64,000 nucleotides of DNA. It comes from Microtetraspora sp. NBRC 13810. GTDB taxonomy: Bacteria > Actinomycetota > Actinomycetes > Streptosporangiales > Streptosporangiaceae. The notes under the pieces are model-generated. The model was not told the origin of the DNA and did not search any database. It saw nothing but the letters and a program-made list of their open reading frames with translations. Position numbers and translations under genes: made by a program. Where the stretch lies: positions 124,001 through 188,000 of the forward strand of contig NZ_BSRQ01000010.1 of NCBI RefSeq assembly GCF_030268685.1, in the 5' to 3' direction. Of this stretch, positions 9,201-19,219 are shown one piece after another (within the stretch, counting starts at the first letter, position 1; every line of letters starts with the position of its first letter).

Positions 9201-10165
9201 AGGCGGGCGCCGGGCGCGACGCCCTTCAGCCGTCCGCCGGAGGCCGTGCCGGCGCCCGCGATGATGCCGGCGACGTGGGTGCCGTGGCCGAGCAGGTCGC
9301 CGGTGGTGCCCTCTCCGGTGAAGTCGCGTTCGCCGGCGACTTTGCCGGCGAGGTCGGGGTGCTTCGCGTCGACGCCGCTGTCCAGCACCGCCACGGTGGT
9401 GCCGGTGCCGTCGTAGCCGGCGTCCCAGGCGGCGGGGGCGGAGATCTGCGGGACGCTGCGGTCGAGCGACGTCGCGACCTTCCGGTCGAGCCAGATCTTC
9501 GACACGCCGCCGAGCGGGTCCGCCGCCGCGGTGCCGTCCGCCGTTCCGGCGAGCCGGGACAGCGCCGTGCCGAGGCCGCGCGCCCCGCTCTTGTCCAGGG
9601 TGACGGCGGTCGCGCCGATGCTCTCCAGGTCGCGGACCGGCGTCAGCGCCGGAATCGCCGCCTTCACCGCGGCTCCGCCGCCCGTGCCGGCGCCGGTGGC
9701 GTGCGCGAGGATCAGGGGCAGCGAGCCGGACCGGTCGTCGGTGTAGCCCTGGGCGGCGAGCGAGGTCACGTTGAACAGGTCCGGGTCCAGGCGCTGCGGG
9801 ATCAGGCCCCGCACGTCGCCGGGGATCACGCTGAGCTCGCCGCCGCTCTCCATGACGTGGAAGCCGGAGGGCAGCCTGTCCTCGCGGGGCGCGGGGGTCA
9901 CGGTCGCCCGCTGCCGCCCGTCCGCGCCCACGGTGACGTGCACCCTGTCACCGGTGATCAGCGTGATGTCGTATTCGCCCGGTCCGCCGGGGACGGGACG
10001 GACGGTCCCGGTGTCCGGAGGGGCCGCGGTACCGCCGGGCGCCGCCGCGGCGGGCGGGACCGGCGCGGTGACGGCCATCGTGGTCACGGTCACCGCGGCT
10101 GCCAGGCGGACCGCCGTGGCCGTCCGCCGTATCCGGAAACGCCGCCGTGCTACCCAGAGCCCCAT
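6281..10165 (-). CDS. large secreted subtilisin-like serine protease (S8)
   Basis: This is a 1294-residue exported protease. A basic N-region and hydrophobic stretch end at PPAAAA (about residue 42), a Sec-type signal. A propeptide of roughly 190 residues follows. The peptidase S8 domain has catalytic D262 (VAVLDSGVD), H297 (GHGTHVAG) and S468 (GTSMATPHVAG). A protease-associated (PA) segment with AVIRRDPGVPVSAQS lies near residue 870, and the long C-terminal half looks like beta-rich domains. ATG 10165 is preceded by GGAGGT at a good distance; the frame is open further upstream but unlike a protein. Probably an extracellular nutrient-acquiring or maturation protease. A secreted carboxypeptidase gene lies just upstream on the same strand. 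Confidence 0.92.
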   Translation of the reverse strand: MGLWVARRRFRIRRTATAVRLAAAVTVTTMAVTAPVPPAAAAPGGTAAPPDTGTVRPVPGGPGEYDITLITGDRVHVTVGADGRQRATVTPAPREDRLPSGFHVMESGGELSVIPGDVRGLIPQRLDPDLFNVTSLAAQGYTDDRSGSLPLILAHATGAGTGGGAAVKAAIPALTPVRDLESIGATAVTLDKSGARGLGTALSRLAGTADGTAAADPLGGVSKIWLDRKVATSLDRSVPQISAPAAWDAGYDGTGTTVAVLDSGVDAKHPDLAGKVAGERDFTGEGTTGDLLGHGTHVAGIIAGAGTASGGRLKGVAPGARLLNARVLNASGQGLTSWIVDGMEWAAGEQRADVVNMSLADPQPGGPLTDAVGELTERYGTLFVVAAGNHGCGVCVGSPGDAADALTVGAVDTADALADFSSYGPVGLARMVKPEVTAPGVGIVAARGSGTEQGEPVDDAYTRISGTSMATPHVAGAAALLRQARPGIAAGELKALLMGTAKPRQDTAVDRQGMGRIDVAAALADPVLASAGVLDFGEGPAARARDLTYRNPAAVPVTLDLRAGDAFTVTPATLTLPAGGKATVKVAFDPAKAAAGRQRAELVATPRGGAAVRTLLTGVMAPERVQLRMTGVARDGRPAAVYARAFNVQDGAYDGRELPSDPVQRCDDWSDASVICLMVPPGTYSVLGVVATSIPSEAAPGSGDRGTVLHHTLAGDPEVEVTRDTAVVLDARKAVEVRIETPDHETKRNPGAATKLSWAREPVHGTTQREGFLPAGTVEERFFVQPTDRVAKGEFTVATRWRLEAPDITLRAPGLTLNPEYYDPVWFSDLSAEYPRLDGTARLTAVDAGRGTPQELRGRDLRGRLAVIRRDPGVPVSAQSNAAAAAGAAMVAVYSDRPGVDVAPGGTGVKLRVPTLRLSHEEGRALAERSRRGSFAVRAEGVVASPYVYDLHLREEGRVPDQVRHVVRAKSLARIDSGFHGLGAAGMTASEMRYAWEPGDASSMDRERPLLAAPRVRTDYVTADPDVRWSASVGAPEQPYNSMFERPETPSVMLAVPGQRSFKPGERTSRTFFKQVMTPGIHPEAPPYRQGDTLIVDMQAFVDAAGNTATGYTSPFPAGLVTDFRLYQGDDLVVRTGSQPAGGIPLPAAGGRYRMEYTVENRAPWNRLSTRTRSVWTFDSARPAAGATTVVPLLLAGYDAPVDLSNRATSGTLGLTFGHPSGAPGSPVRSVTLDVSYDDGATWQPVRRLRPKGGNGYEATLDRPRPGAVSLRLNATDARGATLTQEVIRAYTFG

Positions 10166-10336
10166 CGGCCACCTCCATAATGGACATAAAGATCGGCCCC
10201 AATACCTAGTGGCGGCGGCCCCGCCCCGTCCAGACCATGTGCTTGGCGGGAACCTGACATGGCGTGAACCCGCCAGACGCGTTCGGAGGCATGGGACCGC
10301 CGGGGGCGACCGCCGCCGGAGGGTCCGGACATGGCG

Positions 10337-10366
10337 ATGGCCGCCGGTCCGGGGACCGGCGGCCAT
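10337..10366 (-). terminator. hairpin terminator after the M14 carboxypeptidase gene
   Basis: A perfect 14-bp inverted repeat (ATGGCCGCCGGTCC and its complement) with a 2-nt centre lies 35 bp past the carboxypeptidase stop codon. It separates this gene from the subtilase gene that follows on the same strand, so the two are likely transcribed separately. Confidence 0.75.
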
Positions 10367-10400
10367 CAGCTCGTGTCGGGGGCGATCGTGCCCGGTGGGG

Positions 10401-12845
10401 TTACCGGTGGCGGCGCACCTCCACCCGCTCCTTGCGGTAGTTGTCGGAATGGCCGTCGGGACGGTAGTTCCGCTCCACGTTGCCGGCGACGTCCACCGAG
10501 AACCAGCGCACGTCGGTCGTCTTGTCGACGGTGAAGCTCTGGGTGCCCTCACGGGTGCCCGCGAAGGTGAGCTTCGGCGACTGGTACGTCGGGCGGCTGC
10601 CGTCCAGCGTGTAGTAGAGGTTGGCCGGCTCGTCCATGGAGAAGGTGAACGTGGTGGAACCGGAGTTCCGCGCGGTCACCTCCAGCTTGGAGTCGGGGCT
10701 GCGGTCGTCGTCGCCGAACGCCCTGGCGACCTCGAGGATGCCGATCTGGCCGCTGGAGAACTCCATGGCCTCCTGGTGTCCCTCGGCGAACGGCGGCTGG
10801 AACCCGACCGGCTGGAACGTCTTGGTGGCCGGGTCCCACAGGTCGGCGCCGACCTCGAAGTCCCAGCCGATGATGCCCCGGCCGTACCAGTGCTCGTCGG
10901 CGCTGTTGCCGGCGGCGGAGTACAGCACGTCCGGCACCGGGCCGGTGCGACCGGGCCAGATCGCCGTGCCGCGCCAGGACTTCACCGCGGAGAGGATGTG
11001 GCCGGACGCCTCCCAGAAGTAGTTCTCGGTGCCGAAGTCGGGCGAGGGCAGCAGCTCGCGGCCCTCCTCCTTGTAGGCGCCCGGAGGCCACATGAAGTAG
11101 CCGCCGTAGGAGTGGGTGTTCATCGCGAACTTGATGTTCGGGAACTTCTCGGTCAGCCAGACCTCGTTGCGCGCCTCCGGCTCCGACAGCTCGGCCGGAC
11201 CGGCGTAGGTGCCGCTGGTGCAGTTCGTCGACGCGCCGCTGTACCCGTCGCGGATGGAGCCGACGGAGAAGTTGCGGTTCAGGTCGACGCCCCACGAGTT
11301 GCGGGAGGCCGGGTCGGCGGCGTTCGCGGCGCAGTGGTTGGTCATGTTCTTGCGCTGCATGTTGTAGTCGTAGAAGCTGTAGTGCCCGCCGTCGGGGTTG
11401 ACCACCGGCATGATGAAGATGTCGAGGTCGTCCACCAGCTTGCGCGTCGCGCTGTCACGGGCATAGTTGCGCAGCAGCCGCTCGGCGGTCTCCACGCAGG
11501 TCAGCGTGGTCACCCACTCACGCGCGTGCTCCTGGCAGTAGAGGAACACGCCGGGCTTGGAGCCGTCCCGCTTCTTGCCGATGCGCAGCACCTTCGTCTC
11601 GAAGGGGGCGCGGGAGACGGTCGCGGGTGCCTTCAGGTTGTCGGTCAGCTTCGTGGCGGCGGCCGGCGCGACCACGCCCGCGCCGGCGTTGCCCCGGTAG
11701 GTGGCGGCGGTCACCAGCGCGGACGCGGCCGCGTCGGCGCCGAGCGCCTGCACCACCTGGGCGGCGGTGCTGGACACCGCGGCGGAGGCGTCGGTGGCCA
11801 GGTTGACCACGATGTCCTTGCCGTTCACGACCACGCCGAGCGGGGCCGAGGCCGTCTCCGGCTTGACCAGGGCCACGCTGACGTCGTTGCCGCCCTCGGA
11901 CCCGTAGGCCTTGGTGCTCACGTAGAACGTGGCGGCCGCGGCGGTGCCGAACTGCGCCTGCGCGGCGCGGCGGTAGCCGTTCGTCTTGTACGGCAGCGCG
12001 ACGATCTGCGAGATCTTCGGGAACTCGCGGGCGAGGCCGGTGATCCGGTCGGTCACCTCGGTCGGGTCCATGTAGTGGTCCACGAAGTCCGAGACGTAGT
12101 GCCGGCCCGGGTCCTTGCGCGGCTCGCCCAGCCACTTGACCACCGGGACCGTGATCGAACCGCCGCGGCTGCTGGTGATCGTGACCTTCGCCGGGGTCTT
12201 GTCGATCGCCACCGGCTCGTTGAACCGGTGGTACATGTACTGGCCGGCGTCGGTGAAGCGGGCCATGGTCGCCGTGCCGCCGGAGCCGGGCTCGGTGCGC
12301 GGGCCCTGGTCCCAGGCGACGGTGAGCACGGTCTCCGCGTCGGTCGCGGTCGTCTTCACCTCCACCGCCAGGAACCGCTGGTCACCGCTGGTGAACCACT
12401 CGGCGCGCAGCGGGGTGAGCGTGTCCTTCTCACCCTCGGCCGCGGCGGCGGAGCGGAGAGCCTGGTTCCGCTGGGCCTGGTTGGCGGCGAAGTCGGACTG
12501 GTCGGAGATGGGGCCGCGGACGTCGAAGCCCTGGCCACGCAGGTCCTCGGCCTCCTGCGGGCTGAGTACGGCGTGCACCTCGATGCCGTTGTCGAGCGGC
12601 TTCTTGTACTCCGCCAGGTCCACGCCCAGCGCGTTCAAACGGTCCAACGCCGCCTGGTCGGGGACGATGACCCGCAGCAGTCCGACGCCGTCCTGTGCCA
12701 CGCTCGGCTGCCGGTCCGGAACGACCTCGGCCGGCTGGGGAGAGGGAGCGGCGAGCACCGGCAGGGGGGACAGGGCGAGGACGATGGGGAACGAGACCGC
12801 CACCGCTACGCGGCGGGCTCTCCTCCCCCGGGGGGAACTCCTCAT
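10401..12845 (-). CDS. secreted zinc carboxypeptidase (M14)
   Basis: This is an 814-residue exported metallocarboxypeptidase. The signal peptide is RRARRVAVAV followed by a hydrophobic run ending at VLAAPS. An N-terminal prodomain-like segment precedes the M14 domain. Zinc ligands are H440 and E443 (HAREW) and H578 (NTHSYGG). VDLNRNFSVG is the substrate-site Asn/Arg motif, and GWDFEVG carries the likely catalytic Glu. The C-terminal ~90 residues (YYTLDGSRPTYQSP, WFSVDVAGN) resemble a chitobiase/hexosaminidase C-terminal beta domain. ATG 12845 has an upstream GGAGG. It would release C-terminal residues from peptides outside the cell, complementing the neighbouring subtilase. Confidence 0.92.
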   Translation of the reverse strand: MRSSPRGRRARRVAVAVSFPIVLALSPLPVLAAPSPQPAEVVPDRQPSVAQDGVGLLRVIVPDQAALDRLNALGVDLAEYKKPLDNGIEVHAVLSPQEAEDLRGQGFDVRGPISDQSDFAANQAQRNQALRSAAAAEGEKDTLTPLRAEWFTSGDQRFLAVEVKTTATDAETVLTVAWDQGPRTEPGSGGTATMARFTDAGQYMYHRFNEPVAIDKTPAKVTITSSRGGSITVPVVKWLGEPRKDPGRHYVSDFVDHYMDPTEVTDRITGLAREFPKISQIVALPYKTNGYRRAAQAQFGTAAAATFYVSTKAYGSEGGNDVSVALVKPETASAPLGVVVNGKDIVVNLATDASAAVSSTAAQVVQALGADAAASALVTAATYRGNAGAGVVAPAAATKLTDNLKAPATVSRAPFETKVLRIGKKRDGSKPGVFLYCQEHAREWVTTLTCVETAERLLRNYARDSATRKLVDDLDIFIMPVVNPDGGHYSFYDYNMQRKNMTNHCAANAADPASRNSWGVDLNRNFSVGSIRDGYSGASTNCTSGTYAGPAELSEPEARNEVWLTEKFPNIKFAMNTHSYGGYFMWPPGAYKEEGRELLPSPDFGTENYFWEASGHILSAVKSWRGTAIWPGRTGPVPDVLYSAAGNSADEHWYGRGIIGWDFEVGADLWDPATKTFQPVGFQPPFAEGHQEAMEFSSGQIGILEVARAFGDDDRSPDSKLEVTARNSGSTTFTFSMDEPANLYYTLDGSRPTYQSPKLTFAGTREGTQSFTVDKTTDVRWFSVDVAGNVERNYRPDGHSDNYRKERVEVRRHR

Positions 12846-13083
12846 GGTGGGATGCCTCCAGTTGGTGCGCTCGGGACCCGGGATATGAGGGTGGTATCCC
12901 GGCAAAAAGCACACAAGTGGGAGCAGTTTTGATCATACGCAGGAGCTCCGTCAAGCCCCAAAAATCCGTATTCAGGCGCCCGGATTCCTTATCTATGATG
13001 TTTGTGATTTTTACCGACATAAGGCCCATAGGCGCACATAACCGGATAAAGCACGCATAAGGCGGCGTTTCGTGCTGTCGTGA
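12846..13083. other. AT-richer intergenic region upstream of the carboxypeptidase gene
   Basis: This 238-bp stretch separates the DUF5996 stop from the carboxypeptidase start on the minus strand and is clearly lower in GC than its surroundings, as expected for a promoter. TTGACG is readable on the minus strand (around 12945-12950), but I see no well-spaced -10 partner. CATAAGGC occurs twice near 13018 and 13059. No gene is supported. Confidence 0.4.
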
Positions 13084-14058
13084 TCAGGGCGTCCGCAGCC
13101 ACGGGTCGGTGATGCCGCCGGGGCAGGCCAGGCGGGCGATGTCCCACTTCGCGCACCGGGCGCCCGCCCGGTAGGCGCTCTCGTAGAACTCCAGGACGGC
13201 GCAGCGCGGGTCGTCCGCGGCACGGGCGTCGTCGTACGGCAGCACGGCCAGGTGGCCGCCGCCGCGTTCGGTCCACCGCGCCTCGGCGGGCAGCAGCGGC
13301 TCGCCGGTCAGCCCTTCCGGCTCGGGGGCGGTGTAGGAGTAGAAGGCGGGCCCGGAGGGGGACGCCGAAGGGGGCACGGAGGCGGACACGGCCGGGGACT
13401 CGTCGCCGAACCAGAAGCCGGAGCTGATCACCTCGCGGGAGTACGCCTCGCGGGTCACCGGGTCGGCGTCGGGCGGCTGGCCGATCACCCGGTCGCCGAA
13501 CCGGCTGCACGCGATGTCGAAGGTGTGCCAGAAGTGGTGCACCGGGCTGGTCTTGCCGGAGAACCCGGCGGCGTACTCCTCCAGCACGAGGTTGACCTGG
13601 CTCAGCACCCGCCAGTACCAGGTGGCGGCGGCGGGGTCGTAGGCCGCGTGCTCGGTGTCCTGGGCGAACGGCCGGTCCGCGTCGGGCAGGTCGAAGGGGT
13701 GCGGCGCGTCCATCTCCACCCGCACGTCCAGGGCCGCGAGCGCGCGCAGCACCTCGTGGTAGAAGGACGCGACCGACCTGCCCTGGAGCGGGAACGACAC
13801 CGTCCTGCCGTCGAGCGCGGCGACCACCAGCCGATGGGCGGCGAAGTCGAAGTCGATCGTGAAGATCGGGTTGCCGTCGATCAGCCCCATGGGCCGCGTG
13901 GTCAGGCCGCGGCCGGTGAGGTGGAACGGCACGTGCCACCAGTGGTTGCGCCGGACCCCGGAGGCCAGCCGGATCTTGCCGACCACCTGGGCGAACCGGT
14001 GCAGGGTGGCCTTCGTGTCCTGCCATCCGGCCGCCGGCGCGGCGGGGAACACCTCCAT
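13084..14058 (-). CDS. DUF5996 family protein
   Basis: A 324-residue soluble protein of a conserved but uncharacterised family. Recognisable features are AAGWQDTKATLHRFAQVVGK near the start, the aromatic RRNHWWHVPFHLTGRGLTT block, and VHHFWHTFDIACSRF in the middle, all His/Trp-rich and likely structural or ligand-binding. There is no signal peptide or membrane segment. It lies upstream of the carboxypeptidase gene on the same strand with a 238-bp gap, so probably its own unit. The function is unknown. Confidence 0.8.
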   Translation of the reverse strand: MEVFPAAPAAGWQDTKATLHRFAQVVGKIRLASGVRRNHWWHVPFHLTGRGLTTRPMGLIDGNPIFTIDFDFAAHRLVVAALDGRTVSFPLQGRSVASFYHEVLRALAALDVRVEMDAPHPFDLPDADRPFAQDTEHAAYDPAAATWYWRVLSQVNLVLEEYAAGFSGKTSPVHHFWHTFDIACSRFGDRVIGQPPDADPVTREAYSREVISSGFWFGDESPAVSASVPPSASPSGPAFYSYTAPEPEGLTGEPLLPAEARWTERGGGHLAVLPYDDARAADDPRCAVLEFYESAYRAGARCAKWDIARLACPGGITDPWLRTP

Positions 14059-14170
14059 ACCCCTCCCCTTCCCCGCCCGCCGTCCCGAAACGCCGTACCG
14101 CAGGGTCGGGGGTCAAGGCCGGGGTCGCGGCGTATGAGGCCGGTGGGGGGCGGGCGCCGGTGCCGCCTGA

Positions 14171-14197
14171 CCGGGGGCCCCGGCGTGGAGCCCCCGG
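14171..14197 (-). terminator. hairpin after the MFS transporter gene
   Basis: CCGGGGGC (14171-14178) pairs with GCCCCCGG (14190-14197) across an 11-nt loop, about 11 bp past the transporter stop on the minus strand. A modest candidate terminator. Confidence 0.45.
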
Positions 14198-14207
14198 CGG
14201 CGGGGCG

Positions 14208-15785
14208 TCAGTGCGCCGCGGCGTTCTCCTGGGCGAGCCGCTCGTCGCCGGACAGGGTGTTCAGCGGCTTCTCCTTGATGAACAGCACCGCCAGCAGGGC
14301 CAGCGCGGTGAGCGGCACGCCGATGAGGAACAGGTCGGCGGTCGCGGTGGCGTAGACGTCCTGGACGACGGTTCGCACCGGGGCGGGCAGGGAGGCGATG
14401 TCGGGCACGGCGTCGGCCGGCGCGCCCGCGCCCCCGGCGATGGGCCCGAGCCTCTCGGTCATCAGGGTGGTGACCCGGTTGGCCAGCACCGCGCCCAGGG
14501 CGCTCACCCCGACCGCGCCGCCCATGCTGCGGAAGAACGTCAGCACGGAGGTGGTGACGCCCAGGTCCTGGGCCGGCACGTCGTTCTGCGCGGCGAGCAC
14601 GAGGTTCTGCATGAGCATGCCGACGCCGATGCCGAGCACGGCCATGTAGATCGAGAGCACCAGGGTGCTGGTCTGCCCGCCGATGGTGCCGAGCAGCGCC
14701 ATACCGGCCAGCATGATGACGCCGCCGGCGACCAGGAAGCCCTTCCAGCGGCCCCACTTGGTGATGAGCTGCCCGGCGACCGTGGAGGAGACCAGCAGTC
14801 CGAAGATCATCGGAAGGCTCATCAGACCGGCGACGGTGGGCGAGTAACCCAGGGCGATCTGGAAGTACTGCGACAGGAAGACCGTCCCGCCGAACATCGC
14901 GACGCCGACGAGCACGCTCGCGACGGTGGCCAGGGTGACCGTGCGGTTGCGGAAGATGCCGAGCGGGATGATCGGCTCGGCCGCCCGCGACTCCACCCAG
15001 ACCGCCACGGCGAGGAGCAGCACGCCGACGCCGACCAGGCCGGCCGTCCACCACGACGCCCAGGCGAACTGGTTGCCGGCCAGCGACGACCACACCAGGA
15101 TCGTGCACACGCCCGCCGTGATGAGGAAGGCGCCCAGGTAGTCGACCTTGATCTCCTTGCGCACGACCGGCAGGGAGAGGGTGCGCTGGAGGAGGACGAT
15201 CGCGATGACGGTGAACGGGACGCCGATCAGGAAGCACCAGCGCCAGCCGAGCCACGGGGTGTCCACCAGCAGGCCGCCGATCAGCGGCCCGGCGATGGTG
15301 CCGACGCCGAACACGGCGCCGAAGACGCCCGCGTAGCGGCCCAGCTCGCGCGGCGGGATCATCGCCGCCATGACGATCATGGCGAGCGCGCTCATGCCGC
15401 CCGCGCCGACGCCCTGCACGACCCGGCTGAGGATGAGGATCTCGACGTTGGGCGTGAAGCCGGCGATCAGCGATCCGACGACGAAGAGCCCGAGCGAGAG
15501 CTGGATCAGCAGCTTCTTGCTGTAGAGGTCGGCCATCTTGCCCCACAGGGGCACGGTCGCCGTCATCGCGAGCAGCTCGGAGGTGACGATCCAGGTGTAG
15601 ACGGTCTGGGTGCCGTCGAGGTCGGCGATGATGCGGGGCAGGGCGTTCGCCACGACCGTGGAGGCCAGGATCGACACGAACATGCCCACCATCAGACCGG
15701 ATAATGCCTGAAGCACCTTCCGGCGGGAGGTTCGCCCGGTGTCGTCGGCTTCCTTCTCGGGCGGGGGCACACTGGTGGTTGCCAT
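14208..15785 (-). CDS. DHA2-type MFS drug efflux transporter (EmrB/QacA family)
   Basis: A 525-residue inner-membrane proton-coupled exporter with a 14-helix DHA2 pattern. Signatures include ILASTVVANALPRIIADL in helix 1, TVPLWGKMADLYSKK in the helix 2-3 loop (motif A), and SRVVQGVGAGG (motif B/C region). The last residues are cytoplasmic and charged. ATG 15785 follows GAGGAAGA. It lies 79 bp downstream of a TetR gene on the same strand, so the pair is a regulator-exporter operon. The substrate is probably an antibiotic, dye or antiseptic; this is inferred from the family. Confidence 0.92.
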   Translation of the reverse strand: MATTSVPPPEKEADDTGRTSRRKVLQALSGLMVGMFVSILASTVVANALPRIIADLDGTQTVYTWIVTSELLAMTATVPLWGKMADLYSKKLLIQLSLGLFVVGSLIAGFTPNVEILILSRVVQGVGAGGMSALAMIVMAAMIPPRELGRYAGVFGAVFGVGTIAGPLIGGLLVDTPWLGWRWCFLIGVPFTVIAIVLLQRTLSLPVVRKEIKVDYLGAFLITAGVCTILVWSSLAGNQFAWASWWTAGLVGVGVLLLAVAVWVESRAAEPIIPLGIFRNRTVTLATVASVLVGVAMFGGTVFLSQYFQIALGYSPTVAGLMSLPMIFGLLVSSTVAGQLITKWGRWKGFLVAGGVIMLAGMALLGTIGGQTSTLVLSIYMAVLGIGVGMLMQNLVLAAQNDVPAQDLGVTTSVLTFFRSMGGAVGVSALGAVLANRVTTLMTERLGPIAGGAGAPADAVPDIASLPAPVRTVVQDVYATATADLFLIGVPLTALALLAVLFIKEKPLNTLSGDERLAQENAAAH

Positions 15786-15864
15786 TCTTCCTCGGTTTCT
15801 GTGGTCTGCCGGGCGGCGGTCGGCGCCGGACCGGACGGTCGGGTACGGGTGGGCGGCCCGGCTC

Positions 15865-16512
15865 TCACTCGGAGGACGGATCGGGCAGCCCCGCCGCGAG
15901 GGCGTCGAACGCCTCGTCGAGCAGGTCACGCAGATCGGGGGCGCCGGCGTCGCCGGTCTCGGCGGCCCAGCGCACCACCGCGCAGCGGAAGGCCGTGCAG
16001 GCCACGGCGGCGGCGAGCATCGGATAGCCGAGGGCGCCGGGACCGTCGCCGACCCGGGCGGCGACGGCGGCCTGCACCGAGCGCTCGACCTCGGCGCCGT
16101 TCGCCAGCAGGTGCGGAAGCAGAGAGGGGTTCCGCTCGAACACCCGCATCTTCAGCAGCCACCACTCCCTGCGCCGCTGGAGCCGGCCCGCCTCGGCGCG
16201 CAGCGCGAGGCGCAGCACCTCGACGACCGGGAGCCCCGGCGGGGCGGCGGCCATCGAATCGGCGATCTCGGCGGCCATCACCGGCGGCCCGCCGATGATC
16301 GCCTCTTCCTTGCAGGAGAAGTAGTTGAAGAACGTGCGCGAGGACACGTCGGCGGCCTGGCTGATGTCCTCGACGGTCACCCCGCCGAGCCCGTGCTCGG
16401 CCACCAGGTCGAGAGCCGCCCGCTCCAGCGCGGCACGCGTCTCATGCTTTTTGCGGTCCCGCCGGCCGAGGTCGGCCGCCCCCGCGAGATTCCGGACCTT
16501 CACGCCCCCCAT
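15865..16512 (-). CDS. TetR family regulator of the adjacent MFS exporter
   Basis: A 215-residue TetR repressor. The N-terminal helix-turn-helix spans about residues 25-70 (VTVEDISQAADVSSRTFFNYF, with the canonical FFNYFSCKEE end). The C-terminal ligand domain is divergent. It is the first gene of an operon with the exporter. A strong palindrome sits 28 bp upstream of its start codon, consistent with self-repression. ATG 16512 is used. Confidence 0.9.
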   Translation of the reverse strand: MGGVKVRNLAGAADLGRRDRKKHETRAALERAALDLVAEHGLGGVTVEDISQAADVSSRTFFNYFSCKEEAIIGGPPVMAAEIADSMAAAPPGLPVVEVLRLALRAEAGRLQRRREWWLLKMRVFERNPSLLPHLLANGAEVERSVQAAVAARVGDGPGALGYPMLAAAVACTAFRCAVVRWAAETGDAGAPDLRDLLDEAFDALAAGLPDPSSE

Positions 16513-16539
16513 AGGACGATCATACGAACAGACTTTCAG

Positions 16540-16559
16540 ATTGTGCAACTTTTCACAAT
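16540..16559. promoter_or_regulatory. TetR operator candidate upstream of the exporter operon
   Basis: ATTGTG (16540-16545) and CACAAT (16554-16559) form a 20-bp palindrome, with 8 of 10 base pairs matched including the inner positions. It lies in an AT-richer island between the divergent TetR and thiC units, just upstream of the TetR start. Confidence 0.7.
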
Positions 16560-16653
16560 ATGCAGGAACAGAAGACACCTGACAAACATGGGAAAGGTGC
16601 GATGTCAAGGTCTTGCGCGACCGGGGGGCTGTCGGGTTAACGTCATGGCGACA

Positions 16654-18375
<1,722 letters not shown>

Positions 18376-18391
18376 GAAATCGGGTCACGCG

Positions 18392-18423
18392 ATGCCGCCG
18401 TCCCCAATCTGGGACGGCGGCAT
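18392..18423 (+). terminator. intrinsic terminator after thiC
   Basis: A perfect 13-bp stem (ATGCCGCCGTCCC with its complement) and a 6-nt loop CAATCT sit 17 bp after the thiC stop, followed by a weakly pyrimidine-rich CGCCTTCCTT. Confidence 0.85.
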
Positions 18424-18528
18424 TCGCCTTCCTTACCTGGCCAAAATACGAAGTTTGACCCGGAATGGCCTGATAACGGCTCCTGGTGGGATGATATGGG
18501 AGTACGCCCTGACCGGGAGGAGACGAGT

Positions 18529-19164
18529 GTGGGGTTGCCCCCGGACGACGTCGTCATCGCGGCTCTGCGCGCGGGGGACGACGAGATGTTCGCGGCGCTT
18601 CTGGACACGTGGTCACGGGGCATGCTGCGGGTGGCCCGGACCTACGTGTCCACCAACGACTCCGCCGAGGAGGTCGTGCAGGACACCTGGCTCGCGGTGA
18701 TCAGCGGCATCGACGGCTTCGAGGGCCGCTCCTCGGTCAAGACCTGGGTCTACCGCATCCTGGTCAACGCGGCCAAGAAGCGGGGCCTCCGGGAGAGCCG
18801 CACCCTCCCCTGGAGCAGCGCCTTCGGCGCGTCGAACGCTCCGGTGGACGGTGCCTCGCCCTTCACCGGCCCGGACGACGCGCTCCCGGGACGCTGGAAG
18901 GAACTCCCCGCCGCGTGGCCCGCGCCCGAGGGGGAGGCGCTCGCCGCCGAGATGCGCGGCCAGATCGCCACCGCCCTCGCCGCGCTGCCGGCCCGGCAGC
19001 GGATCGTCATCACACTTCGTGACGTCGAGGGCTGCACACCGGCGGAAGTCTGCGCGATCCTGGATATCACCGCGGCCAACCAGCGGGTTCTGCTGCATCG
19101 CGCCCGTGCCTTCGTCCGCGGTCGGCTGGAAGACTATTTCGAGACGGTGAGGCGGTCGGCGTAG
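18529..19164 (+). CDS. ECF-type RNA polymerase sigma factor
   Basis: A 211-residue group 4 sigma factor. Region 2 (AALLDTWSRGMLRVARTYV, SAEEVVQDTWLAVI) binds core polymerase and the -10 element. Region 4 (ALAALPARQRIVITLRDVEG, PAEVCAILDI, NQRVLLHRAR) is the -35-binding helix-turn-helix. I prefer GTG 18529 because GGGAGGAG lies seven bases upstream; ATG 18496 in frame has no such site. The following small zinc-finger gene is its likely anti-sigma factor, and the egt operon begins about 380 bp downstream on the same strand. The regulon is unknown. Confidence 0.9.
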   Translation: MGLPPDDVVIAALRAGDDEMFAALLDTWSRGMLRVARTYVSTNDSAEEVVQDTWLAVISGIDGFEGRSSVKTWVYRILVNAAKKRGLRESRTLPWSSAFGASNAPVDGASPFTGPDDALPGRWKELPAAWPAPEGEALAAEMRGQIATALAALPARQRIVITLRDVEGCTPAEVCAILDITAANQRVLLHRARAFVRGRLEDYFETVRRSA

Positions 19165-19219
19165 TGAATCGGTTCAGCCCCCTGCAGGTAAGGCGGTCCG
19201 CATCGTGAAGCGGTTCAGC
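19147..19219 (+). repeat. 32-bp duplicated junction between sigma and anti-sigma genes
   Basis: Copy A (19147-19178) and copy B (19188-19219) match at 27 of 32 positions with a 41-bp period. Copy A holds the sigma stop TAG overlapping a GTG (TAGTG); copy B holds the anti-sigma GTG start. Between them runs a 14-codon frame from GTG 19164 to TGA 19206-19208, and that TGA overlaps the anti-sigma start codon (GTGA). Confidence 0.85.

Noticed and set aside
6266-10180. 1304-codon plus-strand frame opposite the subtilase
   Set aside because: The subtilase has a full catalytic triad, signal peptide and ribosome-binding site; this frame has none and is Gly/Arg/His-rich.
9771-12932. Plus-strand frame of over 1000 codons opposite the carboxypeptidase
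   Set aside because: Same reasoning: antisense shadow of a gene with zinc ligands and a signal peptide.
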